Source: DAOTXS01 sp034433515
GTDB taxonomy: Bacteria; Chloroflexota; Anaerolineae; UBA4142
Length of the DNA stretch: 64,000 nucleotides
Direction of reading: 5' to 3'
Assembly: GCA_034433515.1 (NCBI GenBank)
Contig: DAOUAL010000002.1
Location: forward strand, 1-64,000
This document shows positions 7,924 through 15,982 of the stretch, in pieces (positions within the stretch are counted from its first letter, which is position 1; every line of letters begins with the position of its first letter). A program made the position numbers and the translations under genes. The notes beneath the pieces are model-generated. The model searched no databases. It was not told where the DNA came from and worked only from the letters and a program-made list of their open reading frames with translations.

Positions 7924-7945
7924 GAAACTCACTTAGGAGGTTTGT

Positions 7946-8974
7946 ATGCACATCCCCGATGGTTACCTCAGTCCGGCAACGGCTGCGGTGATGTATGCCG
8001 CGTCCGTTCCCTTTTGGTACCGTGCATCGCAAAAAATCAAAACGCTCATTGCTGGGCGCCTTGTTCCGCGCATTGCGCTTTTTGCCGCACTGTCGTTCGT
8101 AATTATGATGTTCAATGTGCCGGTGCCGGGCGGCACGACGGGGCACGCCATTGGCGCCGTGCTGGCGGCGATTGTGCTCGGTCCCTGGGCAGCCGTGTTG
8201 GCGATTTCGGTGGCGTTGGTTATCCAAGCACTCTTCTTCGGCGATGGTGGTATCCTTGCACTCGGCGCCAATGTATTCAATATGGCAATTGCCATGCCAT
8301 TCGTCGGTTTCTATCTCTATCGTTTGATCAGCGGTCATGCCCCCCTCCCTTCGACGCGGCGTGTCATTGCAGCGGCGATTGCCGGGTATGTCGGCGCGAA
8401 TGTTGCCGCGTTGCTCACCGGCTTTGAACTCGGTCTGCAAGCCGCGCTCTTTCGCGATGCGGCGGGCAATCCACTTTACTTTCCATACGGGATCGAAGTG
8501 GCGGTGCCGGCAATGCTGATCGAACACCTGACGATTGCCGGCTTGACCGAGGCATTGGTGACCGGCTTGGTGTTCGCCTGGCTTCAACGTGCACAGCCGG
8601 AAATGTTGGAGCCCCGTCAAGTCGAAGCACCGGCACGCGCGCTTGCGCTTCCACGTTGGGCGTGGGTACTCTTGGGTGCGCTTATTGTGCTTTCGCCGCT
8701 TGGCTTGCTGGCGCCGGGTAGCCCGTGGGGTGAGTGGGGACGCGAAGAACTTGAACAAATCGGGCTGGGTCAAGTGCCGGCTGGCTTTGATCAGTGGGCA
8801 GATTTCTGGAGCGCGCCTTTGCCAGACTATGACATTCCCATTCTAAACAACCCAACGATTTCGTATGTCCTATCGGCAGTGTTCGGCGTGGTGATTGTGA
8901 TCGTTGCCATTTACGCCCTGATGTGGCTGGTGGCGCGAGTAATGCAGCGCGGTCAAACGCAAACGACCGGATGA
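7946..8974 (+). CDS. nikMN: ECF-type nickel/cobalt transporter, CbiM/NikM with CbiN-like C-terminal region
   Basis: A 342-residue membrane protein starting MHIPDGYLSP, the hallmark N-terminus of CbiM/NikM, in which Met1 and His2 coordinate the metal ion. About residues 1-210 form the CbiM core with six helices. After a linker, residues 235-340 contain two more helices around a GLLAPGSPWGEWG loop, like the small CbiN/NikN (PDGLE) component. It captures Ni2+ or Co2+ and would work with NikQ (16945) and NikO (17807), which are encoded 8 kb away in the same island. Start: TTAGGAGG before ATG 7946. It overlaps the next gene by 4 bp. Nickel is favoured over cobalt by the surrounding hyp and cooC genes. 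Confidence 0.9.
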   Translation: MHIPDGYLSPATAAVMYAASVPFWYRASQKIKTLIAGRLVPRIALFAALSFVIMMFNVPVPGGTTGHAIGAVLAAIVLGPWAAVLAISVALVIQALFFGDGGILALGANVFNMAIAMPFVGFYLYRLISGHAPLPSTRRVIAAAIAGYVGANVAALLTGFELGLQAALFRDAAGNPLYFPYGIEVAVPAMLIEHLTIAGLTEALVTGLVFAWLQRAQPEMLEPRQVEAPARALALPRWAWVLLGALIVLSPLGLLAPGSPWGEWGREELEQIGLGQVPAGFDQWADFWSAPLPDYDIPILNNPTISYVLSAVFGVVIVIVAIYALMWLVARVMQRGQTQTTG

Positions 8975-9528
8975 GTAATATGAATCCCCAACTGGAAGGA
9001 GTCATTGCCTTTCATGGCCATTACTGCCCCGGCGTGACCATCGGCTATCGCGCTGCACTGATCGCGTTGCGCGAACTGGGGGTGCAACGCGCGGCGGACG
9101 AAGAACTCGTCGCGATTTGTGAGAACGATGCGTGCGGCGTGGATGCGGTGCAGTATCTCACCGGTTGCACCATCGGCAAGGGCAATTTGATTTTGCGCGA
9201 TTGGGGCAAACAAGTATTCACGTTTGGGCGGCGTAACGACGGCAAAATGGTACGTATCGCTCTGCGGCCCAATGCCATGCCCCCCTCAGCGGACTTGCCG
9301 CCGGACGAACGCCGCAAACTCGCATTCGAACGCTTGGAGAAATCCTCCGATGCGGAATTGTTCGATGCACGTTGGATTGATGCGCCGATTCCAAGCAAGG
9401 CGCGCATTTTCAAGAACGTCGTGTGCGCGCAGTGCGGCGAGAACGTCAGCGAGTCGCGCGCGCGGGTGCGCGACGGCAGGTTTATTTGTCCGGAATGTTA
9501 CGGCGAGGTGTACTCGCGCGGCTGGTAA
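8971..9528 (+). CDS. FmdE-like protein with C-terminal zinc finger
   Basis: A 185-residue protein. The N-terminal part (FHGHYCPG about residues 14-21, then ENDACGVDAVQ and TGCTIGKGN) matches the FmdE family, named after formylmethanofuran dehydrogenase subunit E although the function is unproven. The C-terminus carries two CxxC pairs (CAQCG and CPECYG), a treble-clef-type zinc site. FmdE proteins often occur with molybdenum or tungsten enzymes or metal transporters. Here the gene overlaps nikMN (ATGA), so its product probably acts with nickel import or metal handling. An alternative start is the ATG at 8980. Confidence 0.85.
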   Translation: MSNMNPQLEGVIAFHGHYCPGVTIGYRAALIALRELGVQRAADEELVAICENDACGVDAVQYLTGCTIGKGNLILRDWGKQVFTFGRRNDGKMVRIALRPNAMPPSADLPPDERRKLAFERLEKSSDAELFDARWIDAPIPSKARIFKNVVCAQCGENVSESRARVRDGRFICPECYGEVYSRGW

Positions 9529-9537
9529 CTGAATCCG

Positions 9538-9585
9538 TCATTTCGAGTAAAGCGAGAAATCTCATTTGAGATTTCTCGCTTTACT
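9538..9585. terminator. Perfect 19-bp hairpin downstream of the FmdE-like gene
   Basis: The arms 9546-9564 and 9567-9585 (AGTAAAGCGAGAAATCTCA and its complement) are perfectly paired around a 2-nt loop. The preceding TCATTTCGAG belongs to a repeat type also seen at 29508-29581. It could end the nikMN-fmdE transcript, but there is no strong T tract, so it may be just a palindromic repeat. Confidence 0.6.
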
Positions 9586-9594
9586 TGCCATCAC

Positions 9595-9645
9595 CATACA
9601 GGAGTTGCTCCTTTGCCTTCGGCGCGCCAGCAGAGAGATGAAAAC
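9595..9645. repeat. Diverged single copy of the 88-bp unit
   Basis: GGAGTTGCTCCTTTGCC, then GGCGCGCCAGCAGAGAGATG, aligns with the part of the 88-bp unit reading GGAGTTGTTCATTCGCTGTG, then GGCGCACCAGCGGTCAGATG. It lacks the AAATTT palindrome. The rest of the 420-bp gap (9646-9860) shows a further imperfect palindrome around GGCGCGATGAATCGCGCGAC and no gene. Confidence 0.5.
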
Positions 9646-9865
9646 AAGCGAGTGAGTTTGTAGTACGGCGATTGATCGCCAGTTCAGATGGCGCGATGAA
9701 TCGCGCGACTATAGACGTTAAGACAATGAATTAGAAAACTGGCGAGCATCCTGAGCGGAGCGAAGCGAAGGATGCGGTTTTCTAAAAGCAAAGCGCAACC
9801 TCCATAGAAACCCAACTCGGACAAGCCGAACCCAAAAAGTTATCCGCGAATCATGCGAACACTTG

Positions 9866-9923
9866 CCCTGGCGAGAACGCACACTTGCACTAGCGCAAAC
9901 GCAAGTGTTAGCGAGTGCCAGGG
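9866..9923 (+). promoter_or_regulatory. Nested inverted repeats upstream of cooC-hypBA
   Basis: CCCTGGC (9866-9872) pairs with GCCAGGG (9917-9923), and ACACTTGC (9881-9888) with GCAAGTGT (9901-9908). Within it lies TTGCACTAGCGCAA (9885-9898), centred on CTAG like the palindrome at 7160, so it could be a second binding site for the Fur-family protein or an RNA hairpin just upstream of the operon. Confidence 0.4.
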
Positions 9924-9948
9924 TCTCCGCTAATTTTCAGGAGTAGAA

Positions 9949-10707
9949 ATGACGAAAACTTTTGCAGTCGCCGGCAAAGGTGGTACCGGCAAAACAACGC
10001 TCGCCGGGTTGTTGATTCGCCACTTGCTTCAAAATAAAATGGGGAGTGTGCTCGCGATTGACGCTGACCCCAGCAGCAACCTGCATCTCGTCCTGGGAAT
10101 GGCATTGACAAAAACGGTCGGCGATATTCGCGAGGATTCGCGCACCGATGTCCCGCAAGGGATGGCGCGTCAAGAGTGGCTCGATTACGCCATTCGCACG
10201 GCGATCGAGGAAGGCGAGGGGGTGGATTTGCTTGCGATGGGCCGCCCCGAAGGTCAAGGTTGCTACTGTGCAGCGAATCATCTTTTGCGGCATATCATTG
10301 ATGGCATTTGCAAGTCGTACGATTTCGTCGTGATGGATAACGAAGCCGGGATGGAACATCTGAGCCGGCGCACGACGCGCGATGTGGATTATCTTTTGCT
10401 CGTGAGCGATGCGAGTCTGCGGGGCTTGGTTGCCGCCGAAGCGATGCTTGTCCTGGCGCGTGAATTGGAAATTCGTGTCGGCAAAATCTATCTCGTCGTC
10501 AATCGAGTCAATCGAGAGTTGGCGGCGGAGTTTTGCGCCAAGATTGATGCACTAGGCATACCGTTGCTGGCAACGATTCCGTACGACGCTCAGTTAGTTG
10601 AATTCGATACCAGCGGACGACCGCTCGCCGAGTTACCCTCCGATTCGCCAGCGAGTACGGCTGTGACAGAGATGGCACGACGCTTATTGGCAGGTACGAT
10701 GCGATGA
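9949..10707 (+). CDS. cooC: CooC-type nickel-insertion ATPase
   Basis: A 252-residue MinD/ParA-type ATPase with a deviant Walker A (GKGGTGKTT, residues 9-17), AIDADPSSN, and the CooC signature GCYCAAN with Cys105 and Cys107, which binds Ni2+ at the dimer interface in characterised CooC. It loads nickel into carbon monoxide dehydrogenase; relatives may serve other nickel enzymes. No CODH lies in the window, and the next genes are hypB and hypA with a 4-bp overlap, so it may also assist hydrogenase nickel insertion. CAGGAG precedes the ATG. A second cooC homologue lies at 16165. Confidence 0.9.
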   Translation: MTKTFAVAGKGGTGKTTLAGLLIRHLLQNKMGSVLAIDADPSSNLHLVLGMALTKTVGDIREDSRTDVPQGMARQEWLDYAIRTAIEEGEGVDLLAMGRPEGQGCYCAANHLLRHIIDGICKSYDFVVMDNEAGMEHLSRRTTRDVDYLLLVSDASLRGLVAAEAMLVLARELEIRVGKIYLVVNRVNRELAAEFCAKIDALGIPLLATIPYDAQLVEFDTSGRPLAELPSDSPASTAVTEMARRLLAGTMR

Positions 10708-11366
10708 AACGAATCCCCATTGTTACGAATGTGCTCGAGTACAATCAAAGCGTTGCCCAAGAGATTCGCCGCACGCTTAGTTCGCGTACCTTGGTGCTCA
10801 ACCTACTCAGTTCGCCGGGCGCGGGCAAGACCACCCTCATTGAGCGCACAATTGCCGCACTGAAAGACGAATTGCGGTTTGCCGTCGTCGAAGGCGATTT
10901 GACCACCACGCTCGATGCAGATCGCGTGGCGGCGTACGAGGTGCCGGTTGTCCAGATCAACACGGCTGGTGGCTGTCACCTCGAAGCGCGGCAAGTGATG
11001 GCGGCGTTGTCACAACTTGCATTGAAAGATGTCGATGTGTTGATCATCGAAAACGTCGGTAACCTCGTCTGCCCCACCGCGTTCGATTTGGGCGAGGATG
11101 CCAAGGTCGTCGTCACCAGTTTGACCGAGGGAGATGACAAGCCGCTTAAATATCCTGGTGCGTTTGTGGCGGCACAAGTGATCGTCATCAATAAACTTGA
11201 CCTTGCGCCATACTTGCCGGTCAGCCTCGCAAAATTGCGCGCGGCGATTGCCACGATCCATCCTCACGCGCCGGTCATCGCGCTCTCGTGTACGACCGGC
11301 GTAGGATTTGATGCGTGGTTGGATTGGATTCGTGAAGCCGTGCGCACCAAGCATGCCAAGGTGTAA
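10704..11366 (+). CDS. hypB: Hydrogenase nickel incorporation GTPase HypB
   Basis: A 220-residue GTPase: Walker A SSPGAGKTTL (about residues 36-45), EGDL, the metal-site segment NTAGGCHLEA with adjacent Cys and His, the switch region IENVGNLVCP, and the guanine motif NKLDL. HypB delivers nickel to the [NiFe] hydrogenase large subunit together with HypA. It lacks the N-terminal His-rich or CxxCGC nickel-storage extension found in some HypB proteins. Its ATG overlaps the cooC stop, and hypA follows after 1 bp. The probable client is the hydrogenase at 53-57 kb. hypCDEF are not in the window. Confidence 0.96.
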   Translation: MKRIPIVTNVLEYNQSVAQEIRRTLSSRTLVLNLLSSPGAGKTTLIERTIAALKDELRFAVVEGDLTTTLDADRVAAYEVPVVQINTAGGCHLEARQVMAALSQLALKDVDVLIIENVGNLVCPTAFDLGEDAKVVVTSLTEGDDKPLKYPGAFVAAQVIVINKLDLAPYLPVSLAKLRAAIATIHPHAPVIALSCTTGVGFDAWLDWIREAVRTKHAKV

Positions 11367-11367
11367 T

Positions 11368-11736
11368 ATGCACGAACTCGCGATCACGCAAGCGATTCTC
11401 GACACCGCCTTGCGGCACGCCGAACGCGCGCAGGTGACCACCATTCGCGCGTTGCATCTACGCTTGGGCGAGTTGTCCGGCTGGGTGCCAGACTCGATCC
11501 AGTTTTATTTCGATGTCATCAGCCAAGGGACGCCCGCACAAGGCGCACAGTTATTTTTCACACGTGTTCCGCCGCGCGCCCAATGCCGAGCGTGCGGCGC
11601 CGTACGCGACTGGGCTTTCGATTCCCAGGAATGGTTGGATGACTTGGGCAAACTGGATGCCTGTGCGTGTGGTGCCAAAGATTACACCTTGGAGGGCGGA
11701 ACGGGGTGCTTTCTCGACGAGATGGAGGCGGAATGA
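11368..11736 (+). CDS. hypA: Hydrogenase nickel insertion protein HypA
   Basis: A 122-residue protein starting MHELAIT; the N-terminal Met-His-Glu binds nickel in this family. The C-terminal zinc loop has a normal first pair (CRACG, about residues 73-77), but the second pair reads CAC, a CxC spacing instead of the usual CxxC. The function, handing nickel to HypB and the hydrogenase large subunit, follows from the family and from the neighbouring hypB. It overlaps the next start by 4 bp (ATGA). Confidence 0.93.
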   Translation: MHELAITQAILDTALRHAERAQVTTIRALHLRLGELSGWVPDSIQFYFDVISQGTPAQGAQLFFTRVPPRAQCRACGAVRDWAFDSQEWLDDLGKLDACACGAKDYTLEGGTGCFLDEMEAE

Positions 11737-12284
11737 TTCACGCTTATCTCAAAACGCTTACCGACACCTTACCGCATGTACCACGCGAACCGCTTGAAGC
11801 AATTGTCACGGTCTTGCAACGTGCACGCCGCGAGGGCAAGCGCGTTTTCTTGATGGGGAATGGTGGCAGCGCCGCCACAGCCTCGCACTTGGTCAATGAT
11901 TTGCTCAAAGGCACAACCCAGCCCGGGCAACCGCGTTTCAAAGTGATAGGTCTCGCGGACAATGTCGCAACCCTCACCGCGTACGCGAACGACACAAGTT
12001 ACGAAATGATTTTTGCTGAACCCCTCGCCGCCCTCGCTGAACCCGGCGATGTTGTGATTGCGCTCAGCGGAAGCGGCAATTCGCCCAATGTGTTGCGCGC
12101 CATGGATACTGCCCAAGCCTTGGGCTTGACTCGCATTGGCCTCACGGGTTTTGCGGGCGGCAAACTCAAAGCGAAATGCGACGTGTGTGTGGTCGTCCCC
12201 TCCGACTCGATGCAAATCATCGAAGATGTGCATCTGGCAATTTTGCATGCGATCTTTCGCGCCCTGTGCACCCCCATATCCTAG
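11733..12284 (+). CDS. gmhA: SIS-domain isomerase, phosphoheptose isomerase (GmhA)-like
   Basis: A 183-residue single-SIS-domain protein with MGNGGSAATASHLVNDL (sugar-phosphate loop), SGSGNSPNVLRA, and the C-terminal helix with EDVHLAILHAIF, all typical of GmhA, which converts sedoheptulose 7-phosphate to heptose 7-phosphate for envelope glycan synthesis. It is translationally coupled to hypA, an unexpected place. No other heptose gene is nearby, so a role linked to metal enzymes cannot be excluded, but the signature is clearly sugar-isomerase. Confidence 0.85.
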   Translation: MIHAYLKTLTDTLPHVPREPLEAIVTVLQRARREGKRVFLMGNGGSAATASHLVNDLLKGTTQPGQPRFKVIGLADNVATLTAYANDTSYEMIFAEPLAALAEPGDVVIALSGSGNSPNVLRAMDTAQALGLTRIGLTGFAGGKLKAKCDVCVVVPSDSMQIIEDVHLAILHAIFRALCTPIS

Positions 12285-12299
12285 GGCGTGTGCCAAGGC

Positions 12300-12440
12300 T
12301 ACGGACACACCAGCGGGCGACTGCAAGTTGCGGCAACCCATCCCCCAAGCCTGCCGCCGCAGGTTTCCTCAGCCAGCCAACCGGCGTTTACCCTGAGGGA
12401 CGACGAGGCGGCGAGTTTGAGTCGCCGTCGGATTGGGCAA
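12300..12440. repeat. Decayed fragments of repeat family C modules
   Basis: GCGGGCGACTGCAAGTTGCG, then GCAACCCATCCCCCAAG, parallels the left part of the 27413 element (GGGCGACTGAAGTCGCAGCA, then ACCAAGACCCCAAG). It fills the first half of the 432-bp gap between gmhA and yedE; no gene is seen. Confidence 0.45.
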
Positions 12441-12463
12441 CCACCCTGACCCGAAGCAAAAAT

Positions 12464-12492
12464 TTGTTTTTCTAAGCAAATCATTATATACT
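12464..12492 (+). promoter_or_regulatory. Sigma70-type promoter upstream of yedE
   Basis: TTGTTT (12464-12469), 17 bp, and TATACT (12487-12492). Transcription would begin near 12499, a few bases before the structured leader described next. Confidence 0.6.
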
Positions 12493-12499
12493 TTCAATG

Positions 12500-12716
12500 A
12501 AAGGGGGTGACGCCATGGTGATTTGGCATCGCAGAGTCTGATTATGAATCCCACATGACCAGATGCACGGGTTGCATCTGAGTATTCCTTGCGCCAGCGT
12601 GGTCGCCCCCGCCAACAGCGTCGCCCCAGGTTTTCCGCTCTGCTAGGTTCCTCGGGCATCCTGTTGTCGCGTGGTTGCGCCACGCGGTGACTATTCCAAA
12701 TCAACAGGAGCCCAAA
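12500..12716 (+). ncRNA. Structured 5' leader of the yedE operon, candidate regulatory RNA
   Basis: An outer stem GGGGGTGAC (12503-12511) with GTCGCCCCC (12602-12610) closes a domain of about 108 nt containing a perfect 8-bp hairpin CAGATGCA / TGCATCTG (12560-12567 / 12573-12580). A second strong hairpin CGCGTGG / CCACGCG (12668-12674 / 12680-12686) lies 25 nt before the AGGAG of yedE, where it could affect translation. I recognise no known riboswitch class and no tRNA-Sec shape (no TCA anticodon arm). Selenium or sulfur sensing would be speculation. Confidence 0.45.
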
Positions 12717-13823
12717 ATGTCCTCCGTTACACAGTTCTTTACTTCGCGTTGGGGGCCCATCGCCACGGGTATTGTCGTTGGCGTGCTTGCCCCGGTCTTG
12801 GTCAAACTTGGCAATCCCGGGAATATGGGCGTGTGTGTCGCGTGTTTCAGCCGCGATATTGCCGGTGCACTGGGGTTGCATCGCGCGAGTGTGGTCCAGT
12901 ACATCCGCCCGGAAATCATCGGCTTTGTGCTGGGTTCGCTCGTTGCCGCGCTCATCTTTCGCGAGTTCAAACCGCGCACCGGGTCAGCGCCGCTCGTACG
13001 ATTTTTGCTCGGCATGTTTGCCGTCATCGGCGCGCTCGTGTTTCTCGGTTGTCCCTGGCGCGCGTATCTGCGCCTCAGTGCCGGCGATTGGAATGCGATT
13101 TTTGGCATTCTGGGGCTCGTCGTCGGCGTCATTGTCGGCATCGTCTTTTTGCGAATGGGATTTTCGCTGGGACGCAATCGCGCTGCGCCGCAAGCGTTGG
13201 GCTGGGTGATGCCGGCGTTGATGATCGCGCTTTTGCTTGCGCTTGTCTTTGCACCGCAGTTTGCCAAGGATGCGCAAGGCAACCCGACCGGTCCCATTTT
13301 CTTTTCGACCACCGGTCCCGGCAGTCAACACGCGCCCTGGCTCATTTCGCTCGGCATTGGTCTGCTCATCGGCTTTCTCGCGCAACGCAGTCGTTATTGC
13401 ACGATTGGCGGTTTGCGCGATTTGATGTTGTTGCGCGATGCGCATCTGTTCAATGGCATCGTCGCGTTGCTCATTGCTGCGTTCGTTACAAATTTGGTAT
13501 TAGGTCAATTCAATCCTGGGTTTGAAAAGCAACCTATTGCGCACACCGACGCCCTATGGAATTTCGGGGGGATGGTGTTAGCCGGACTCGCGTTTACGTT
13601 GGCAGGCGGATGCCCGGGTCGTCAACTCATTCTCTCGGGAGAAGGTGATGCCGATGCTGGCATCTTTGCGCTGGGAATGATTGTAGGCGCGGGATTCGCA
13701 CACAACTTTAGTCTGGCTAGTTCTGCGACTGGCGTAGGCGCGTTTGGGCCCGTGGCAGTCATCGTTGGGTTGCTTGTTTGCGCAGTGATTGGGCTAACAT
13801 TCCGTGAACCGGCAACGGCATAG
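12717..13823 (+). CDS. yedE: YedE/YeeE-family selenium/sulfur transport membrane protein
   Basis: A 368-residue protein with about ten membrane helices and two YeeE/YedE (sulfur transport) repeats. Conserved cysteines sit in the expected places: GVCVACFSRDIAG, FLGCPWRAYLRL, SRYCTIGGLRDL and LAGGCPGRQLILSGEGD. The YedE subfamily encoded beside TusA-like (YedF), cysteine desulfurase-like and DUF3343 genes is associated with selenium metabolism, probably as a transporter of a selenium or sulfur species. Start at 12717 has CAGGAG upstream; an in-frame ATG at 12675 lies in the structured leader. The selenoprotein candidate at 59377-62091 fits a selenium role. Confidence 0.88.
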   Translation: MSSVTQFFTSRWGPIATGIVVGVLAPVLVKLGNPGNMGVCVACFSRDIAGALGLHRASVVQYIRPEIIGFVLGSLVAALIFREFKPRTGSAPLVRFLLGMFAVIGALVFLGCPWRAYLRLSAGDWNAIFGILGLVVGVIVGIVFLRMGFSLGRNRAAPQALGWVMPALMIALLLALVFAPQFAKDAQGNPTGPIFFSTTGPGSQHAPWLISLGIGLLIGFLAQRSRYCTIGGLRDLMLLRDAHLFNGIVALLIAAFVTNLVLGQFNPGFEKQPIAHTDALWNFGGMVLAGLAFTLAGGCPGRQLILSGEGDADAGIFALGMIVGAGFAHNFSLASSATGVGAFGPVAVIVGLLVCAVIGLTFREPATA

Positions 13824-13834
13824 GAGAAATCAAA

Positions 13835-14056
13835 ATGAGTGAAATCAAAACTCTCGATGCGCGTGGCTTGTCTTGTCCGCAACCGGCGTTGCAAGCCGAA
13901 AGATTTCTAGCGCAAATCAGCAGTGGTGTTGTCGAAGTGCTCGTGGATACCGGCACCTCGCGCGATAATGTGGCGCGCGTTGCGAAAAAAGCCGGCTGGA
14001 GCGTCGAAATCGAAACCCAGCCGGGGGAAGGATTTCGATTGATTCTCAAGAAATGA
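13835..14056 (+). CDS. yedF: TusA/SirA-family sulfur (selenium) carrier, YedF-like
   Basis: A 73-residue protein with the family motif LDARGLSCPQP; Cys14 of CPxP would carry the persulfide or selenide. The C-terminal half gives the expected beta-alpha-beta with DTGTSRDNVARVAKKAGW. Unlike full-length YedF it has no C-terminal DsrE-like domain; the DUF3343 gene two places downstream may replace it. AGGAG precedes the start, and its stop overlaps the next start by 4 bp. Confidence 0.9.
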   Translation: MSEIKTLDARGLSCPQPALQAERFLAQISSGVVEVLVDTGTSRDNVARVAKKAGWSVEIETQPGEGFRLILKK

Positions 14057-15198
14057 TTTACCTCGACAATGCGGCAACCTCGTTTCCCAAACCTCCCGAG
14101 GTGATGCAAGCGATGGCGAGTTTTCTCGAGCGCGCCGGGGGCAACCCCGGCCGCTCGGGACATCGCTTATCCATCGAAGCCGGGCGCATCGTGTACAACA
14201 CGCGCGAAACGATTGCCGAACTGTTCAACGCGCCTGATCCCATGCGGGTCATCTTTACGCTGAACGCGACCCACGCGATCAATCTGGTGCTGCGGGGTCT
14301 GTTGCATCCCGGCGACCGCGTGGTAACGACGAGTATGGAACACAACGCGGTGATGCGTCCGCTGCGCACGCTTGAACCACAAGGGGTGCCATTGGTCGTG
14401 GTGCCGTGCGAACGCGATGGCTCACTCGATCTCGATGCGATGCGGCGCGCCATCGAACCGGGAACGCAGCTCGTCGTCATTAACCACGCGAGCAATGTGG
14501 TGGGAACACTCTTGCCGATTGCGGAGGTTGCGCAAATCGCGCACGCGGCGAAGGCGCTGATCTTGGTGGATGCCGCGCAAACGGCGGGGGTTGTGCCCAT
14601 TGATATGCAAGCGATGAGCATTGACCTGATCGCGTTCACGGGACACAAAGGATTACTCGGTCCGCCGGGGACTGGCGGGCTGGTGATGAACGACAACGTG
14701 GAGGTCAATCTCATCGAGCCATTGGTGCGCGGTGGGACAGGGAGTCGTTCTGAATTCGAAGAGCAACCCAATGATTTGCCGGATCGTTACGAAAGCGGTA
14801 CGCCCAATGGCGTGGGCATCGCGGGGCTGGGCGCGGGCGCACGCTGGGTGCTGCAACGTGGCATTGCCAACCTTCGTGCGCACGAAATCGAATTGACACA
14901 AACGCTGATCAACGGCTTGCGAATGATCCCAGGTGTAACCGTTCACGGTACCGGCAATGCCACCCAAAGCACCGCCGTCGTTTCGATCACACTTCAAGGA
15001 CACGAGGTTTCGGAAATCGGTTGGCGGCTCGACGACGAGTTTGGCATCTTGAGTCGTGTGGGATTGCATTGCGCGCCGGCTGCACACCGCACGATTGGCA
15101 CGTTTCCCAAAGGAACGGTGCGTCTCGCGCCAAACGTGTTCACAACACGCGCAGAAATTCAAACAACGATTGAAGCGATCCGGAGCATAGCGCAATGA
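14053..15198 (+). CDS. Cysteine desulfurase / selenocysteine lyase family PLP enzyme
   Basis: A 381-residue class V aminotransferase-fold enzyme. Lys199 in FTGHKGLLGPPG forms the PLP Schiff base; VDAAQTAGV supplies the cofactor Asp; Cys340 in SRVGLHCAPAAHR is the catalytic sulfur or selenium acceptor. It is the subfamily found in selenium clusters with YedE, YedF and DUF3343, where it is thought to release selenium or sulfur onto the carrier. It is coupled to both neighbours by 4-bp overlaps, so stoichiometric production is likely. NifS/IscS-type cluster assembly is less likely since no IscU-like gene is near. Confidence 0.9.
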   Translation: MIYLDNAATSFPKPPEVMQAMASFLERAGGNPGRSGHRLSIEAGRIVYNTRETIAELFNAPDPMRVIFTLNATHAINLVLRGLLHPGDRVVTTSMEHNAVMRPLRTLEPQGVPLVVVPCERDGSLDLDAMRRAIEPGTQLVVINHASNVVGTLLPIAEVAQIAHAAKALILVDAAQTAGVVPIDMQAMSIDLIAFTGHKGLLGPPGTGGLVMNDNVEVNLIEPLVRGGTGSRSEFEEQPNDLPDRYESGTPNGVGIAGLGAGARWVLQRGIANLRAHEIELTQTLINGLRMIPGVTVHGTGNATQSTAVVSITLQGHEVSEIGWRLDDEFGILSRVGLHCAPAAHRTIGTFPKGTVRLAPNVFTTRAEIQTTIEAIRSIAQ

Positions 15199-15416
15199 CG
15201 GACGGTGTTGTCTTGTTTCACACGACCTCGGCAGCGATCCGCGCGGAGAAAACTCTGACGCGTGCAGGTGTGCGGGTCAAGTTGATCCCAACCCCACGTG
15301 AGTTTTCAAGCGATTGCGGTATCGCGTTGCGCTTTGAATGGGAAAACGCAGAACGGGTTAGACAACTTTTGGGGGAAGCAAGCGTGGAGATGGCAGGGGT
15401 ACATCGTCTCTCTTGA
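15195..15416 (+). CDS. DUF3343 (putative Se/S carrier) protein
   Basis: A 73-residue protein with VLFHTTSAAIRAEKTL at the N-terminus, PTPREFSSDCGIALRF in the middle and a hydrophilic end; the SSDCGIA cysteine (about residue 41) is the conserved one in DUF3343. The family is described as a putative Se/S carrier and is nearly always linked to YedF and selenium genes. It closes the four-gene operon. Confidence 0.88.
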   Translation: MTDGVVLFHTTSAAIRAEKTLTRAGVRVKLIPTPREFSSDCGIALRFEWENAERVRQLLGEASVEMAGVHRLS

Positions 15417-15814
15417 ACTGCACTCTGCTTTGTCATCTCTCAGCAATCAACGCCTCACTCTGACCGCGTGAGATGGGCTTGGCACAGGTAACAGCCTTCA
15501 CACGCGCGACCACAAGCCAAGGTCTAGGGCTGTGAGGTATCCCCTTTGCAAATCCTCGAGCATCACTTGGGCGAGGTTACTAATCCGCTGCGTGCTGCCG
15601 GCATGAATCGGTCCACCAATTGTTCCAACATAGTTACCCCGGGGGTAATTCATTTTCGGGGGAACTTGGCTCCCGAATGCCACCCGTTTGACGTCAAGTA
15701 TGCATGAATCGCATCTGTTGTTGACCCTCACCCTGTTTTTTGCATCTCGCCGTGGGATGTTCCCCCTCTCATCCCCCTCCCCACGCCGCTTGGCAGTGTG
15801 GGGAGTACGCTTTT

Positions 15815-15922
15815 CTGCGTGAACGCTTGCGACCACCAAAGCCGACCTACGTCGGCGGAGAGGGAAGTGTTGGTGGCTGCGACCTCAGTCGCCCGATCCG
15901 ACTTGGCAACAGCCCTGTGTCG
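15815..15922. repeat. Copy of modular repeat family C
   Basis: Contains GCGTGAACGCTTGCGACCAC, GCCGACCTACGTCGGC, then TTGGTGGCTGCGACCTCAG with TCGCCCGATCCGACTTGGC and AACAGCCCTG. The same modules in the same order occur at 19390-19510. The 748-bp gap 15417-16164 otherwise holds no gene: there is a TATAAT at 15950-15955 and a family B element at 15983-16148. Confidence 0.65.
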
Positions 15923-15982
15923 GTTCAACCACACCCTCTCAAGATGTGCTATAATAGTCAATAGGATCAATATCTGGACAAG

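Noticed and set aside
7842..7945. Nickel/cobalt or cobalamin riboswitch in front of nikMN
   Set aside because: The conserved boxes of the cobalamin riboswitch are absent, and the same sequence type recurs at 49225-49335 away from any metal gene, so it is treated as a repeat.
12500..12716. tRNA-Sec (selC) gene
   Set aside because: There is no TCA anticodon loop, no GGTTCGA-type T arm and no matching acceptor stem.
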